Source of the DNA: Chania multitudinisentens RB-25
GTDB taxonomy: Bacteria; Pseudomonadota; Gammaproteobacteria; Enterobacterales; Enterobacteriaceae
Length of the DNA: 64,000 bases
Direction of reading: 5' to 3'
Assembly (NCBI RefSeq): GCF_000520015.2
Contig: NZ_CP007044.2
Coordinates: forward strand, 4,526,001 to 4,590,000
Position 1 is the first letter of the stretch, and the number at the start of each line of letters is the position of its first letter. Below, one piece after another: positions 34,670 to 43,504 of this stretch. The notes beneath the pieces were generated by a model that did not search any database, was not told the origin of the DNA, and saw nothing but the letters and a program-made list of their open reading frames with translations. The position numbers and the translations under genes were made by a program.

Positions 34670-35758
34670 ATGATGAAGAAAGTAGCAATAATAAGCCCTT
34701 GGTTTACCGGGCCTGCGTTAATGCTGACGGGGATAATGTTATGGGGAAACGCACTGCCCACTTTGGCCTTGGATATATTAGGGCCAGGGTTTACCCCTCT
34801 GGGGCAGTTGACGGCCAGCAGTACTTCTAGAGCTAATGGCAATTATTCTTATAATACTAATGGCACACTAGGCATTAATATCTATGTCGGGAGGAGTAAT
34901 GATTTTACCACACGCTGTAGTAGTGTCTTACCCAATATCCAGACGCCGGATGGAAATTATTACGGGTGGGAATTGTCCCCTAACTCTGGTGTCTATGGCG
35001 TTATCTATGACAGTGCTCTAAACTCCTGGGTTTGGAATCCAGATAATTACACCACACGAGCCTCCCTCACTGCCACCTGGCAGGCCAATGGCAAAGCATC
35101 GACTAACGGTACAGATAATATAGCCAACTGCTATACTGCCGTTCCACATACCGACAGAGCAGCGTTCTCTTTGCGTGTTGGAGATGACACCCTCAGTGGA
35201 CAGCTAAAATACGGGGTCTATGTAGACACCACCCGTCCACAAGCGGGTACCTATAATCTGCAATTTTATCTTGGGAAGTATCAGGGCACTTTCATTCCTG
35301 TCTCACAAATTCTCAACGTTCACCTCACTGCCTGTACCGTCACCACACCCAGCCAGGTGCGCTTCGGTACTGTTGATGCGGGTTCTGTCGCCCCGGTTAT
35401 CTCCCCGGACAGTGGAATAGACCTTGCCTGTAGCGGCCGCGCACCTACGGTTAATGTTTCCTATTCGGCGCAGGCGGTCTCCCCCACTCAAACTTCGTCA
35501 CAACTGGTGATGAGCAACGGCCAGAACCAGGCACAGGGAACGGTGCGCGGCTTTATTGGCAACGGTGCAGACGCTGATGCCGGCTGCAACGATGCCGCGA
35601 CCTCCATCCATTTTGGTAACCCGGCCAAGAGCCTGTTAGCCAATGCCGCAAGTAATCAGAGCCACACTATCCCACTGAAATGGGTACTTTGCCCCAATGC
35701 CACCCCGGTGTTAGGGGAAGGAAGGGCCAGCGCAACGCTGGATATTATCTGGCAGTAG
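34670..35758 (+). CDS. Fimbrial tip adhesin, copy 2
   Basis: A 362-aa paralogue of the previous gene, same organisation: signal peptide, a binding domain that diverges between about residues 45 and 195, and a pilin domain nearly identical to copy 1 (differences include D/N and V/A changes only). The ATG at 34670 corresponds to the start of copy 1 (MMKK); the ORF upstream is not coding. The bases before it (TATCAGCAAACGAGAAA) repeat the last bases of the usher gene before copy 1, showing that the duplication unit began inside the usher 3' end. Possibly an alternative tip with another receptor. Confidence 0.83.
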   Translation: MMKKVAIISPWFTGPALMLTGIMLWGNALPTLALDILGPGFTPLGQLTASSTSRANGNYSYNTNGTLGINIYVGRSNDFTTRCSSVLPNIQTPDGNYYGWELSPNSGVYGVIYDSALNSWVWNPDNYTTRASLTATWQANGKASTNGTDNIANCYTAVPHTDRAAFSLRVGDDTLSGQLKYGVYVDTTRPQAGTYNLQFYLGKYQGTFIPVSQILNVHLTACTVTTPSQVRFGTVDAGSVAPVISPDSGIDLACSGRAPTVNVSYSAQAVSPTQTSSQLVMSNGQNQAQGTVRGFIGNGADADAGCNDAATSIHFGNPAKSLLANAASNQSHTIPLKWVLCPNATPVLGEGRASATLDIIWQ

Positions 35759-35765
35759 CGCGAGG

Positions 35766-35876
35766 CCAGCGTTCACGCTGGCGGGGATAATGCTGTGGGG
35801 CAGCATACTGCCCGTGACGGCCTTGGATATCCTTGGCCGGGATTTATCACCTGGGGCAACTGGCGGCCAGTAGTAT
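35766..35876 (+). pseudogene. Relic of a third tip adhesin copy
   Basis: Just 8 bp after the second adhesin stop, the sequence encodes PAFTLAGIMLWGSILPVTAL followed by DILG, matching the signal peptide of the two adhesins (PALMLAGIMLWGNALPTLAL then DILG). It then shifts frame, with recognisable similarity (LGQLAA region) out of frame, and ends near 35876. No ATG or rest of the gene survives. The remnant indicates a former third tandem copy. Confidence 0.72.
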
Positions 35877-35912
35877 CATGCATGACTTTATGCTGGGCAT
35901 TATGTGGATGGA

Positions 35913-36812
35913 TTACTGAACCACAGGGGCTTTTTGCTGGTAAAGCGGGATCGCCTCTCCCACGATATATTTATTACGCAGAAGCGAGGATAATTTGTCC
36001 ATTATCATCACCACCATTACCAAGATCAGCGTGATAAACATCACCACATCCCAATTCCATAAACGCATATTTTCGGCATAGACCAAACCGATCCCTCCAG
36101 CGCCAACAAACCCAAGCACCGCCGCTGAACGGGTATTCGATTCAATCTGGTACAGGCTCAACGCCAACAAGGCCGGGAAAGATTGGGTGAAAATACCATA
36201 GCGATGCTTTTGTAAACCGTTGGCTCCCACCGCCGTCAGCCCACGGCTGGGGGATTTTTCTACCGCTTCGTGGCCTTCGGCATACAGTTTGCCCAACAGC
36301 CCGATATCCTGCATCACAATCGCCAGAACCCCGGCCAACGGCCCCATCCCGACTGCCCGCACAAAAATCAGCCCCCAGATCGCCATATCGATACCGCGCA
36401 AAATATCCAACAAGCGGCGTACCAGTATCGCCATTGGCCGCAACAACGGTGACGACATTACGTTACGCGCTGCAAAAAATGACAGTGGCAAGGCGAGCAG
36501 CGTTGCGGTGAGCGTTCCGGCGAACACAATGGCGATAGTGATAAAGATCTGCTGGAAATAATACATAAACGGCCAACTGACGAAATTATGCCAGACGAAC
36601 ATGCGTATAAAGTAACGGCCAATCTGCTGACAACCATTGATAAACTGCGGCCAGGCAATACCAAAGAACAGAAAAAAGAACACGTAATACAACACAATAG
36701 CAGCGGCAATAATACCCAGCGTGCGCAAATAGCGGCCCTGGCAGGAGAAAATTTCCGGGTGCTGCTGTTTTATCTGCTGCACTGTGGCAGCCGCCAGCGG
36801 TTGAACAGACAT
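35913..36812 (-). CDS. phnE: Phosphonate-type ABC transporter permease (second PhnE)
   Basis: A 299-aa inner membrane permease of the PhnE family. Family features are LPLSFFAARNVM in an early loop, RGIDMAIWGLIFVRAVGMGPLAG and the coupling loop ESNTRSAAVLGFVGAGGIGLVY. About six membrane helices follow an N-terminal cytoplasmic stretch. The ATG overlaps the stop of the other PhnE gene (TGATG). Two different PhnE proteins, forming a heterodimer, occur in several phosphonate/phosphite transporters. It is the last gene of the transport operon. Confidence 0.85.
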   Translation of the reverse strand: MSVQPLAAATVQQIKQQHPEIFSCQGRYLRTLGIIAAAIVLYYVFFFLFFGIAWPQFINGCQQIGRYFIRMFVWHNFVSWPFMYYFQQIFITIAIVFAGTLTATLLALPLSFFAARNVMSSPLLRPMAILVRRLLDILRGIDMAIWGLIFVRAVGMGPLAGVLAIVMQDIGLLGKLYAEGHEAVEKSPSRGLTAVGANGLQKHRYGIFTQSFPALLALSLYQIESNTRSAAVLGFVGAGGIGLVYAENMRLWNWDVVMFITLILVMVVMIMDKLSSLLRNKYIVGEAIPLYQQKAPVVQ

Positions 36813-37675
36813 CAGTGTTTCCCCTCAACAACCCGTTTACGCAATGCCCCAGACACATAATCCAGCAGCGATACCACGACAATAATCAATAACAGCGTGA
36901 TGCTGACCTGATCGTAACGGTCAAGTTTGATATTGGTCATCAGCTCCTGGCCGATCCCCCCGGCCCCCACCAGCCCGAGGATCGTCGACTGACGGAAATT
37001 GATTTCCAGCCGCATAAAGCCGTAAGACAAAAACACCGGTTTGACCTGCGGCCACAAGCCGAAACGCATGCGTTGCAGTGGCGTGGCGCCACAGGCGACC
37101 AAACCGCGTACCGGCTTGTTTGACGTGGTTTCGAGTGCTTCATAAAACAGCTTGGTCAGGCTACCCACGGTATGCAGCGCCAACGCCATAAAGCCAGGAA
37201 TGGCGCCGATGCCAAACGCCATCACAAACATCACCGCCCAGGCCAGCTCCGGCATCGTGCGCAAAAACGCCACCAGTGTACGGATGGCAAAACGCAAAAG
37301 CATCGGGCTATGAGTATTGTTGGCGGCCAGAAATGCCAGCACACCTGCCACCAAGACGGAAAGCAGCGTGGCCGCCAATGCCAATTGCACGGTTTCCCAG
37401 ATCAACGGCAGTTGAATAGGCAACCGATAACCCCAGTAAGCGAAAGAGCCTTCGGTATGACCATCGGCAAACAACAGGCTCCAGTGCAGCACTGGGAGAG
37501 TTTCTAGCAGATAGTCAAAAAAATGAGGAATGGAGAGCCAAACGGTATGCAGGTTGAATTCAGCGATATAGCCTGCACCAAGATAGAGCCCGGCCAGCCC
37601 CAGCGACCAAAACAGCGTTTCACGCTTTTGCTTGCTGCGGATACGTTGGTAATACTGTGTGAAATCTGTGTTCAA
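36812..37675 (-). CDS. phnE: Phosphonate-type ABC transporter permease (first PhnE)
   Basis: A 287-aa permease of the PhnE family and likely heterodimer partner of the adjacent PhnE. Features include LLSVLVAGVLAFLAANNTHS, VAFLRTMPELAWAVMFVMAFGIGAIPG, and the coupling loop EINFRQSTILGLVGAGGIGQELM. It follows phnD by about 100 bp on the minus strand and overlaps the next permease. The substrate is presumably a phosphonate, phosphite or phosphate-like anion. Confidence 0.85.
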   Translation of the reverse strand: MNTDFTQYYQRIRSKQKRETLFWSLGLAGLYLGAGYIAEFNLHTVWLSIPHFFDYLLETLPVLHWSLLFADGHTEGSFAYWGYRLPIQLPLIWETVQLALAATLLSVLVAGVLAFLAANNTHSPMLLRFAIRTLVAFLRTMPELAWAVMFVMAFGIGAIPGFMALALHTVGSLTKLFYEALETTSNKPVRGLVACGATPLQRMRFGLWPQVKPVFLSYGFMRLEINFRQSTILGLVGAGGIGQELMTNIKLDRYDQVSITLLLIIVVVSLLDYVSGALRKRVVEGKH

Positions 37676-37776
37676 AATGGCTTTCCATCATCGTGTGGCA
37701 GAAACAAACGCCCCCTGTTCTGGCCCTCTCGCCCTTCCCCCAAAAAAAGAGCCAGAACAGGAGGAAAACCCCGGCC

Positions 37777-38709
37777 TTAGCGCTCGCCCTTGGTCAACTC
37801 GCGCTTCATATCAATAATGGCCTGGTATTCTGCCAGTTTGACCTCACCAATATGCTGTTTACCGCCCATCGCTTTGATAAAGCAGGCGTGATCTTCTTTA
37901 TCCAGCTTCTTGATGGCGGTAACCAGCTTGGCTTTAAAATCGGCGGGCAGCGCATTGCTGACCAGAATCGGGCCATTCGGGATCAGAGGGGATTGCCAGA
38001 TAATACGGATTTTCTTCATAAGGTCTGGTTGATCCATACGGATCATGCGCCCAAAAGCACCGCTGCTGTAACCGCTATCGTAATCCCCCACCATCGAAGC
38101 CCAGGTCACCGCCCCTTCAAACTGCCCATTCAGCACACCGAGGATGTCCTGCTCATGGCCACCGGAGAACGTCACGCTGGAGAAGAACTGGTTATACTGG
38201 TTGTCCACTGAGCCACCGAACTGCTTTTTAAATGCCTGATTGGGCATCAGAAAACCGGAAGTCGAATCAGGTTCTGCAAACCCGAAAGCCTGACCTTTCA
38301 GGTCCTCCAGTTTTCTGTACGGGCTATCGGCTTTGACCAGCACCACCGAGTGATAACCGCGCGACTGATCCACATCGTCCACGCCAATCCCCACTAGTTC
38401 GACCGCTTGCGGATCTTTGATATACACCGAAGCAAACGATGACGGCGACATACCAAATACCAGATCGATCTTGCCCCCCAGCAAGCCCTGAATCACCCCG
38501 GCATAGTCAGAAGAGTTACGCAGTTTGGTGTCCACCTTCAGCTCATTATCCAGAAACTGCTTCACACATTGGTTATCACCAATCTGCTGGGTGGCGTTTT
38601 GCCCGCCCATAATCCCGAGGTTTACTTCTTTTGGCGCATCCGCTGCACCGGCATTAAATACCATCATTACGCCAACCATCATGGTGGTCAGACTGATTGC
38701 TTTTTTCAT
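37777..38709 (-). CDS. phnD: Phosphonate-type ABC transporter substrate-binding protein
   Basis: A 310-aa periplasmic binding protein of the PhnD family. Signal peptide residues 1-22 (MMVGVMMVFNAGA). The binding fold has SSDYAGVIQGLLGGKIDLVFGMSPSSF, the phosphate-type loop GFAEPDSTSGFLMPNQAF and NGQFEGAVTWAS. The ligand site Ser/Thr run (DSTSGF) is conserved as in PhnD. It sits between the ATPase and the two permeases. Confidence 0.85.
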   Translation of the reverse strand: MKKAISLTTMMVGVMMVFNAGAADAPKEVNLGIMGGQNATQQIGDNQCVKQFLDNELKVDTKLRNSSDYAGVIQGLLGGKIDLVFGMSPSSFASVYIKDPQAVELVGIGVDDVDQSRGYHSVVLVKADSPYRKLEDLKGQAFGFAEPDSTSGFLMPNQAFKKQFGGSVDNQYNQFFSSVTFSGGHEQDILGVLNGQFEGAVTWASMVGDYDSGYSSGAFGRMIRMDQPDLMKKIRIIWQSPLIPNGPILVSNALPADFKAKLVTAIKKLDKEDHACFIKAMGGKQHIGEVKLAEYQAIIDMKRELTKGER

Positions 38710-38742
38710 TGCGCATGCCCTGTGTGTAAAAAATAGTTGTTG

Positions 38743-39576
38743 TTAATGAAACTGATGGCTTTCTTCGCCATACAGTTGGTGCAGAATCCGTTCGTTAAGC
38801 TGTGCCGGGTGGCCGTCAAAAATGATTTTTCCCTGCGCGATACCAATCACTCGCGTGCAATATTCTTTCACCAGCTCGACCGAGTGCAGGTTCACCATCA
38901 CCGCAATGTCGTTTTCGCTGACTTTTTGCAATGCATCCATAATGCGACGGGTGTTTTTGGGATCGAGAGAGGCAACCGGTTCATCGGCCAGCAGGATTTG
39001 CGGGTTTTGCATCAGCGCCCGGCAAATCGCCACCCGCTGCATCTGGCCACCGGAGAGATTCTCGGCGCGTTGCAACGCATGTGGCAGCATATTCAGCCAC
39101 TGCAACAGTTCGATCGCCCGTGCGCGATCGGCATCGGCAAACACTTTGAAGAAGGATTTCAGAGTCGAGGTGTGGCTGAGGCGGCCAAGCAGAACGTTGG
39201 TGATCACATCCAAGCGCGGCACCAGGCAGAAATCCTGAAAGATCATGCCGCAGCGGGCGCGCCACTGGCGCATCTGGCAAGCGCTGAGCTGCGTGATATC
39301 TTGCGCGGCACCCTCTGCTTCAAAGTGCAGCATCTCGCCGCAGCTGGCAGAAATGGTGCCGTTCAAGGTGTGCAGCAGGGTTGATTTACCGGCCCCGGAT
39401 CGGCCAATTACCGCAACAAATTCCCCGGCATGCAGATCAAAACTGATGCCATCAAGTACCGGCCGCTGAGATTGGTAAGCCTTGCCTAGCCCTTTAACAG
39501 ATAACACTTTCCGCAAAGGGATCGGTTGCTGCCCTGGATAATCGGTCGCTGCCAGTTTTAACAGTGCCTGAGCCAT
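38743..39576 (-). CDS. phnC: Phosphonate-type ABC transporter ATP-binding protein
   Basis: A 277-aa ATPase of the PhnC type. Walker A is GRSGAGKST, the Q-loop is in GMIFQDFCLVPRLDVITNVLLGRL, the signature is LSGGQMQR, Walker B is ILLADEPVASLDP and the switch His is in MVNLHSVELVKEYC. It is the first gene of the minus-strand phnCDEE operon. No C-P lyase, phosphonatase or phosphite dehydrogenase gene is present in the window, so the imported anion must be used by enzymes encoded elsewhere. A possible PhoB half-site, ATGTCAT, lies on the minus strand at 39633-39639. Confidence 0.87.
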   Translation of the reverse strand: MAQALLKLAATDYPGQQPIPLRKVLSVKGLGKAYQSQRPVLDGISFDLHAGEFVAVIGRSGAGKSTLLHTLNGTISASCGEMLHFEAEGAAQDITQLSACQMRQWRARCGMIFQDFCLVPRLDVITNVLLGRLSHTSTLKSFFKVFADADRARAIELLQWLNMLPHALQRAENLSGGQMQRVAICRALMQNPQILLADEPVASLDPKNTRRIMDALQKVSENDIAVMVNLHSVELVKEYCTRVIGIAQGKIIFDGHPAQLNERILHQLYGEESHQFH

Positions 39577-39659
39577 ATGATTCCCTGATTTCAGTGAATA
39601 ATCATTATGGGCACCTATTAACGAATATCTTTATGACATCGGGATGATGATTTTATGGC

Positions 39660-39688
39660 CAGGAAATGACGTTACACGTCATTTCCTG
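39660..39688 (-). terminator. Perfect 12-bp-stem hairpin between uxaB and phnC
   Basis: CAGGAAATGACG and CGTCATTTCCTG flank a 5-nt loop (TTACA), 14 bp downstream of the uxaB stop. The stem is strong, but neither strand has a T run directly after it. It separates the L-galactonate genes from the phn operon and probably ends or stabilises the lgoD-uxaB transcript. Confidence 0.6.
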
Positions 39689-39702
39689 TTGCAGAGACGC
39701 GG

Positions 39703-41160
39703 TTACTGCCCTTCCAGGCCACGCAGCGTAGTACGCATGCATTCTGTCAAAATAACTTGCAGATTAGCGGTTACGGTAGCGGTGAGGCCCGGTATCGCAT
39801 TGAGGTTTTGCCCCCAGTGAGCTTCATCGGCCAACACGGTTTCCACCAGAGTGGTCATCGAGATATCGTGATGTGCCACCCCAGCCCACAGCGTGGCATA
39901 ACGCTCCAGCCAATGAGCATCATCTTGCAGCGGATACTTGCCCACCCGCCGTTCACCACGGTAAAACGCGATCAGCGCCGCCAGCGCAAACGTCAGCCGC
40001 TTTGGCAACACCCCGTTCTGCTGCTGGCTGGCCAACAACTGTGGCAGAATTCGCGTGCGGAACTTGGTCATCCCGTTCAGCGCAATGGATAACAGTTGGT
40101 GCTGAATAAACGGGTTGCGGAAACGGTTCTGAACCGCCTCAGCAAACGGCAGCAATTCTTGCTGCGGCAGATCGAGCACCGGTATGATCTCTTCGGCAAT
40201 GGTGCGCGCTACATAGGTAGCAATCGCTTCATCGGCCATCGCTTCACCCACGGTATCCAGGCCAGCGATGAATGCCACGGGCACCAACGCAGTGTGCGCG
40301 CCGTTGAGAATCGCCACCTTGCGTTCTTTGTAAGGCTTGATGTCGTCAACGATATGCACATTCAAATCAAGCTGATCCAGATGCAGCTCTTGCGCCAGCC
40401 ACTGCGGGCCCTGAATCACAAACAGATAAAAATGTTCGGCCGTATCAAGGAAACGATCCTGATAACCCAACTGCTGTTGCCATTGTTGCTCTTCCCCGCG
40501 CGGATAACCGGTCACAATGCGGTCCACCAGGGTGGAACAGAAAGTGTTGCACTCATTCAGCCAATCGCTGAATGCCTGCGGTAACTCCCACTGTTGCGCA
40601 TAACGCAGCACATACTCTTTCAGCGTTTCACCGTTATAGTCAATCAGCTCACACGGCAGCAGCACCCAGCCTTTGTCTGCGGCACCGGCGAAATGGCTGA
40701 AACGCTCATACAACAGGCGTGTCAGCTTGGCGGGGAAACTGGCCGCGGGCGCATCAGCAAAGCGGTCTTGCGGCAGATAAGCGATGCCCGCTTCTGTGGT
40801 ATTGGAAAACACAAAACGGATCGCCGGATCGCGCGCCAGCGCCAGATAGCTTTCATAATCCTGATAAATATTGATTTCACGGTTAACCGAACGAATCAGG
40901 CGCGGTTCGCAAACGGCTTCGCCCTCTTCATTCAGCCCGCGAATAATCGTCGTGTACAAACCGCCTTGCGTATTCAGCGAAGGGGGCTGCTCGCTGTCGA
41001 TCGGGCGCACCACCACGACACCGGCATTCAGGCCAGTATGCTCATTCAATAAATCAATTTGCCAGTCGATAAAAGCACGCAGAAAATTACCTTCACCGAA
41101 CTGAATAATACGATCGGGATATTGTGCACCAGGAAATTCTTGCCGATTTAATTGTTTCAT
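39703..41160 (-). CDS. uxaB: Tagaturonate reductase
   Basis: NADH-dependent D-altronate:D-tagaturonate oxidoreductase, 485 aa, of the long-chain mannitol dehydrogenase family. The start MKQLNRQEFPGAQYPDRIIQ is followed by FGEGNFLRAF, the nucleotide-binding motif. The catalytic KxxxxNxxH pattern lies in KERKVAILNGAHTAL. Similarity to E. coli UxaB is high along the length. Here it follows lgoD, so it reduces the tagaturonate that LgoD makes from L-galactonate, giving altronate for UxaA. The ATG at 41160 is preferred over 41175 by ribosome binding site and homology. Confidence 0.92.
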   Translation of the reverse strand: MKQLNRQEFPGAQYPDRIIQFGEGNFLRAFIDWQIDLLNEHTGLNAGVVVVRPIDSEQPPSLNTQGGLYTTIIRGLNEEGEAVCEPRLIRSVNREINIYQDYESYLALARDPAIRFVFSNTTEAGIAYLPQDRFADAPAASFPAKLTRLLYERFSHFAGAADKGWVLLPCELIDYNGETLKEYVLRYAQQWELPQAFSDWLNECNTFCSTLVDRIVTGYPRGEEQQWQQQLGYQDRFLDTAEHFYLFVIQGPQWLAQELHLDQLDLNVHIVDDIKPYKERKVAILNGAHTALVPVAFIAGLDTVGEAMADEAIATYVARTIAEEIIPVLDLPQQELLPFAEAVQNRFRNPFIQHQLLSIALNGMTKFRTRILPQLLASQQQNGVLPKRLTFALAALIAFYRGERRVGKYPLQDDAHWLERYATLWAGVAHHDISMTTLVETVLADEAHWGQNLNAIPGLTATVTANLQVILTECMRTTLRGLEGQ

Positions 41161-41195
41161 GATAGCTCCTTGCATCCAGTAAAATAATATTCGCT

Positions 41196-42221
41196 TTAAT
41201 TAAAACGAATAACACCTTTAATCAGTTGTTTATTATTAATCACGTCCGCTTCGTATTTTTCTGCCAACGTGGCAAAGTCAAACTGGTGGGAAAGCATCAT
41301 TTTTGCCGTTATTTTCCCCGTTGCCATTAACTGCCCGACTTTAACAAAATCTTCTTTGGTGGCATTACGGCTGCCCATCATGGTGGTTTCTTTCTTGTGG
41401 AATTCCGGGTCAGAGAATTGCAAATCACCTTTAAATAAGCCGACAAAGGTAATGCTGCCACCGTGGCGGATCAGATTCACGCTCTGATTCATCGCTCGCT
41501 GATTGCCAGTAGCATCGATGATTTTTTCCGCCAACATGCCATCAAACTGCGCCCGCAGTGCCGCTTCAAAGCCACTGTCCGCCGGGTTCAGCGTAGCCAG
41601 CCCAAGCACCTGCTCAACGTGGGCACGGCGCTGCGCGCTGGTATCTGCCACCACCACTTTGGCCCCATCCGCCTTGGCGATCGCCGCCACGCCCAGCCCG
41701 ATCGGCCCGGCCCCCACCACCAGCAGGTGATCGCCCTGCACCACCGCGGCACGCCGCAGCGCATGGGCACTGATAGAGAAAGGCTCAATCAGCGCCGCCG
41801 CTTCCGGTTCCACATCATCCACCGCCAGCAGATTACTCACTGGCACGCTGAGATATTCACTGAAACCGCCATCCTGATGAACGCCGATCACCGAAATATT
41901 TTCGCAGCAGTTCGGCCTGCCGCTGTGGCAGGCACTGCAATGCTGGCAGGAGACATAGGGGATCACCGCCACGCGCTGCCCAATGTGCAACCCGTTGACG
42001 CTACTGCCAACGCTGACAATTTCACCGCATATTTCATGGCCCAGCACCCGTGGGTAACTGAAGAAAGGCTGTTGGCCCGACCAGGCATGGATATCCGTGC
42101 CGCAAATGCCGACTGTGATCACTTTCAGCACCGCTTCATGCGGCGCAGGTTGCGGCAGCGCCCGTTGCTGATAAACCAGCTTGGTGGGTTCCTGGCAGAC
42201 TAATGTACTCATTGTGGCCAT
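41196..42221 (-). CDS. lgoD: L-galactonate 5-dehydrogenase
   Basis: A 341-aa zinc-dependent alcohol dehydrogenase that oxidises L-galactonate to D-tagaturonate with NAD. The catalytic zinc site GICGTDIHAW and GHEICGEIV is present; the structural-zinc cysteines lie in CQHCSACHSGRPNCCE; the Rossmann motif is GAGPIGLG. Very close to E. coli LgoD/YjjN. It lies 35 bp before uxaB on the same strand (start of uxaB transcript) and is divergent from lgoR. Confidence 0.93.
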   Translation of the reverse strand: MATMSTLVCQEPTKLVYQQRALPQPAPHEAVLKVITVGICGTDIHAWSGQQPFFSYPRVLGHEICGEIVSVGSSVNGLHIGQRVAVIPYVSCQHCSACHSGRPNCCENISVIGVHQDGGFSEYLSVPVSNLLAVDDVEPEAAALIEPFSISAHALRRAAVVQGDHLLVVGAGPIGLGVAAIAKADGAKVVVADTSAQRRAHVEQVLGLATLNPADSGFEAALRAQFDGMLAEKIIDATGNQRAMNQSVNLIRHGGSITFVGLFKGDLQFSDPEFHKKETTMMGSRNATKEDFVKVGQLMATGKITAKMMLSHQFDFATLAEKYEADVINNKQLIKGVIRFN

Positions 42222-42312
42222 AATTTTTTCTCCTGTGATATAGGAGCTGTTATCAATGAAAAACGGAAACAGGAGTTGCTTGACAACGAATATTTGTGAG
42301 TCAGCACAAAAT

Positions 42313-42336
42313 AAACCGGTTTAAATTGGTTTTAAA
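42313..42336. promoter_or_regulatory. Candidate LgoR operator in the lgoD/lgoR spacer
   Basis: The divergent spacer holds a 10-bp palindrome AAACCGGTTT (42313-42322) followed by ATTGGTTTTAAA (42325-42336). The reverse complement of the latter, TTTAAAACCAAT, recurs with one change (TTTAAAACCGAT) upstream of lgoT at 43315-43326. Because lgoR and lgoT should be controlled by the same regulator, this shared motif is a candidate LgoR site. Confidence 0.45.
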
Positions 42337-42364
42337 TGCGTAAAAAAACTTTCCTGAGAAAAGC

Positions 42365-43270
42365 ATGAGCAGAACACAGAACCTGAGACAGAACGTGGTG
42401 AACCAAATGCTAGACGGCATCATCAGAGGCCATATCCGCTCGCCGCTGCCCTCTCAGGCCGCGCTGGCGGAAATGTACAATGTCAGCCGCACCACGGTGC
42501 GCCACACGTTGACACATCTTTATCAGCAAGGCGTGCTGGAGAAGGTCAACGATAGCTATGTGATCCTGCGGATGCCCCTGGCAGAGGACGGTTTCGACTG
42601 CATGACCCTGTCGTTGGAGGAACAGGTCAAAGAGTTTGAGAAAGCGTTCTTTCAGATGATCAACCAGAAGCAGTTGCGCGCCGGTGATTCATTCACCGAA
42701 TTGCAGCTTTCACGCGCGGTTAACGTCAGCCCGATGGTGGTGAGGGAATTCCTGCTGCGTTTTAGCCGCTACAATCTGATCGATAACGTGCGGCGCGGCC
42801 AATGGTGCATGAAAAAGCTCGATCAGAACTACGCCGAGCAACTTTTTGAACTGCGCCAGATGCTGGAAACCCACGCGCTATCACGCTTTATCAACCTGCC
42901 TGCTCAAGATGAACGCTGGTTACAGGCTAAGGAGTTGTTGAGCCGCCACCGCCAGTTGCGTGACACCATCAGCAACAATTACCGGCTGTTTTCCCAGTTG
43001 GATCGGGATTTTCATGGCCTGATCCTGTCGGCTGCCAATAACCCTTTCTTTAACCAGTCTCTGGAAATCATTTCGGTGATCTTTCATTTTCACTATCAGT
43101 GGGATGAAACCGATCTAAAACAGAGAAATATCATTGCTATTGAAGAACATATGGCTATTTTAAGCGCGCTGATCTGCCGCAATGATCAGGATGCAGCCCG
43201 CGAATTGCACCGCCATTTCGACACGGCAAAACAGTCGATGATTCGCTCTATCCAGCAGAATGCGGTGTGA
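42365..43270 (+). CDS. lgoR: GntR/FadR-type regulator of L-galactonate genes
   Basis: A 301-aa regulator closely like E. coli LgoR/YjjM. It has two winged-helix-like sections: LPSQAALAEMYNVSRTTVRH near residue 28 and a second near residue 100 (LQLSRAVNVSPMVVREFLLR). The FadR-type C-terminal domain follows (EQLFELRQMLETHALSRFI, LDRDFHGLIL, FHYQWDETDLKQRN). E. coli LgoR controls L-galactonate use. Placed between the divergent lgoD-uxaB operon and lgoT. Confidence 0.92.
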   Translation: MSRTQNLRQNVVNQMLDGIIRGHIRSPLPSQAALAEMYNVSRTTVRHTLTHLYQQGVLEKVNDSYVILRMPLAEDGFDCMTLSLEEQVKEFEKAFFQMINQKQLRAGDSFTELQLSRAVNVSPMVVREFLLRFSRYNLIDNVRRGQWCMKKLDQNYAEQLFELRQMLETHALSRFINLPAQDERWLQAKELLSRHRQLRDTISNNYRLFSQLDRDFHGLILSAANNPFFNQSLEIISVIFHFHYQWDETDLKQRNIIAIEEHMAILSALICRNDQDAARELHRHFDTAKQSMIRSIQQNAV

Positions 43271-43274
43271 AGCC

Positions 43275-43338
43275 TTGCTGTTTTTTATCGATTAAAAAAC
43301 ACCGTTAAACGGTATTTAAAACCGATAAAAAACAGCAA
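43275..43338. repeat. 16-bp perfect inverted repeat after lgoR
   Basis: TTGCTGTTTTTTATCG at 43275-43290 and its exact reverse complement at 43323-43338 enclose 32 bp that hold a second palindrome, ACCGTTAAACGGT (43301-43313), and the motif TTTAAAACCGAT. It starts 4 bp after the lgoR stop. The long stem with internal T/A runs could act as a terminator in both directions, and the inner motifs could bind LgoR to control lgoT. Confidence 0.7.
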
Positions 43339-43504
43339 AATTATAACTACCGCACGGAACCGATTAAAAAAATACCGCCCGGACATTCCCGCCACCTAGG
43401 CTTATTTTCGCCAAGCGAATAAGACTGATATCCCCCTATAAATTATCCTGGTTTATACCCGGGAATAACGAATATTATTAATGTGGAATGCCGGAGAAAA
43501 AAGA

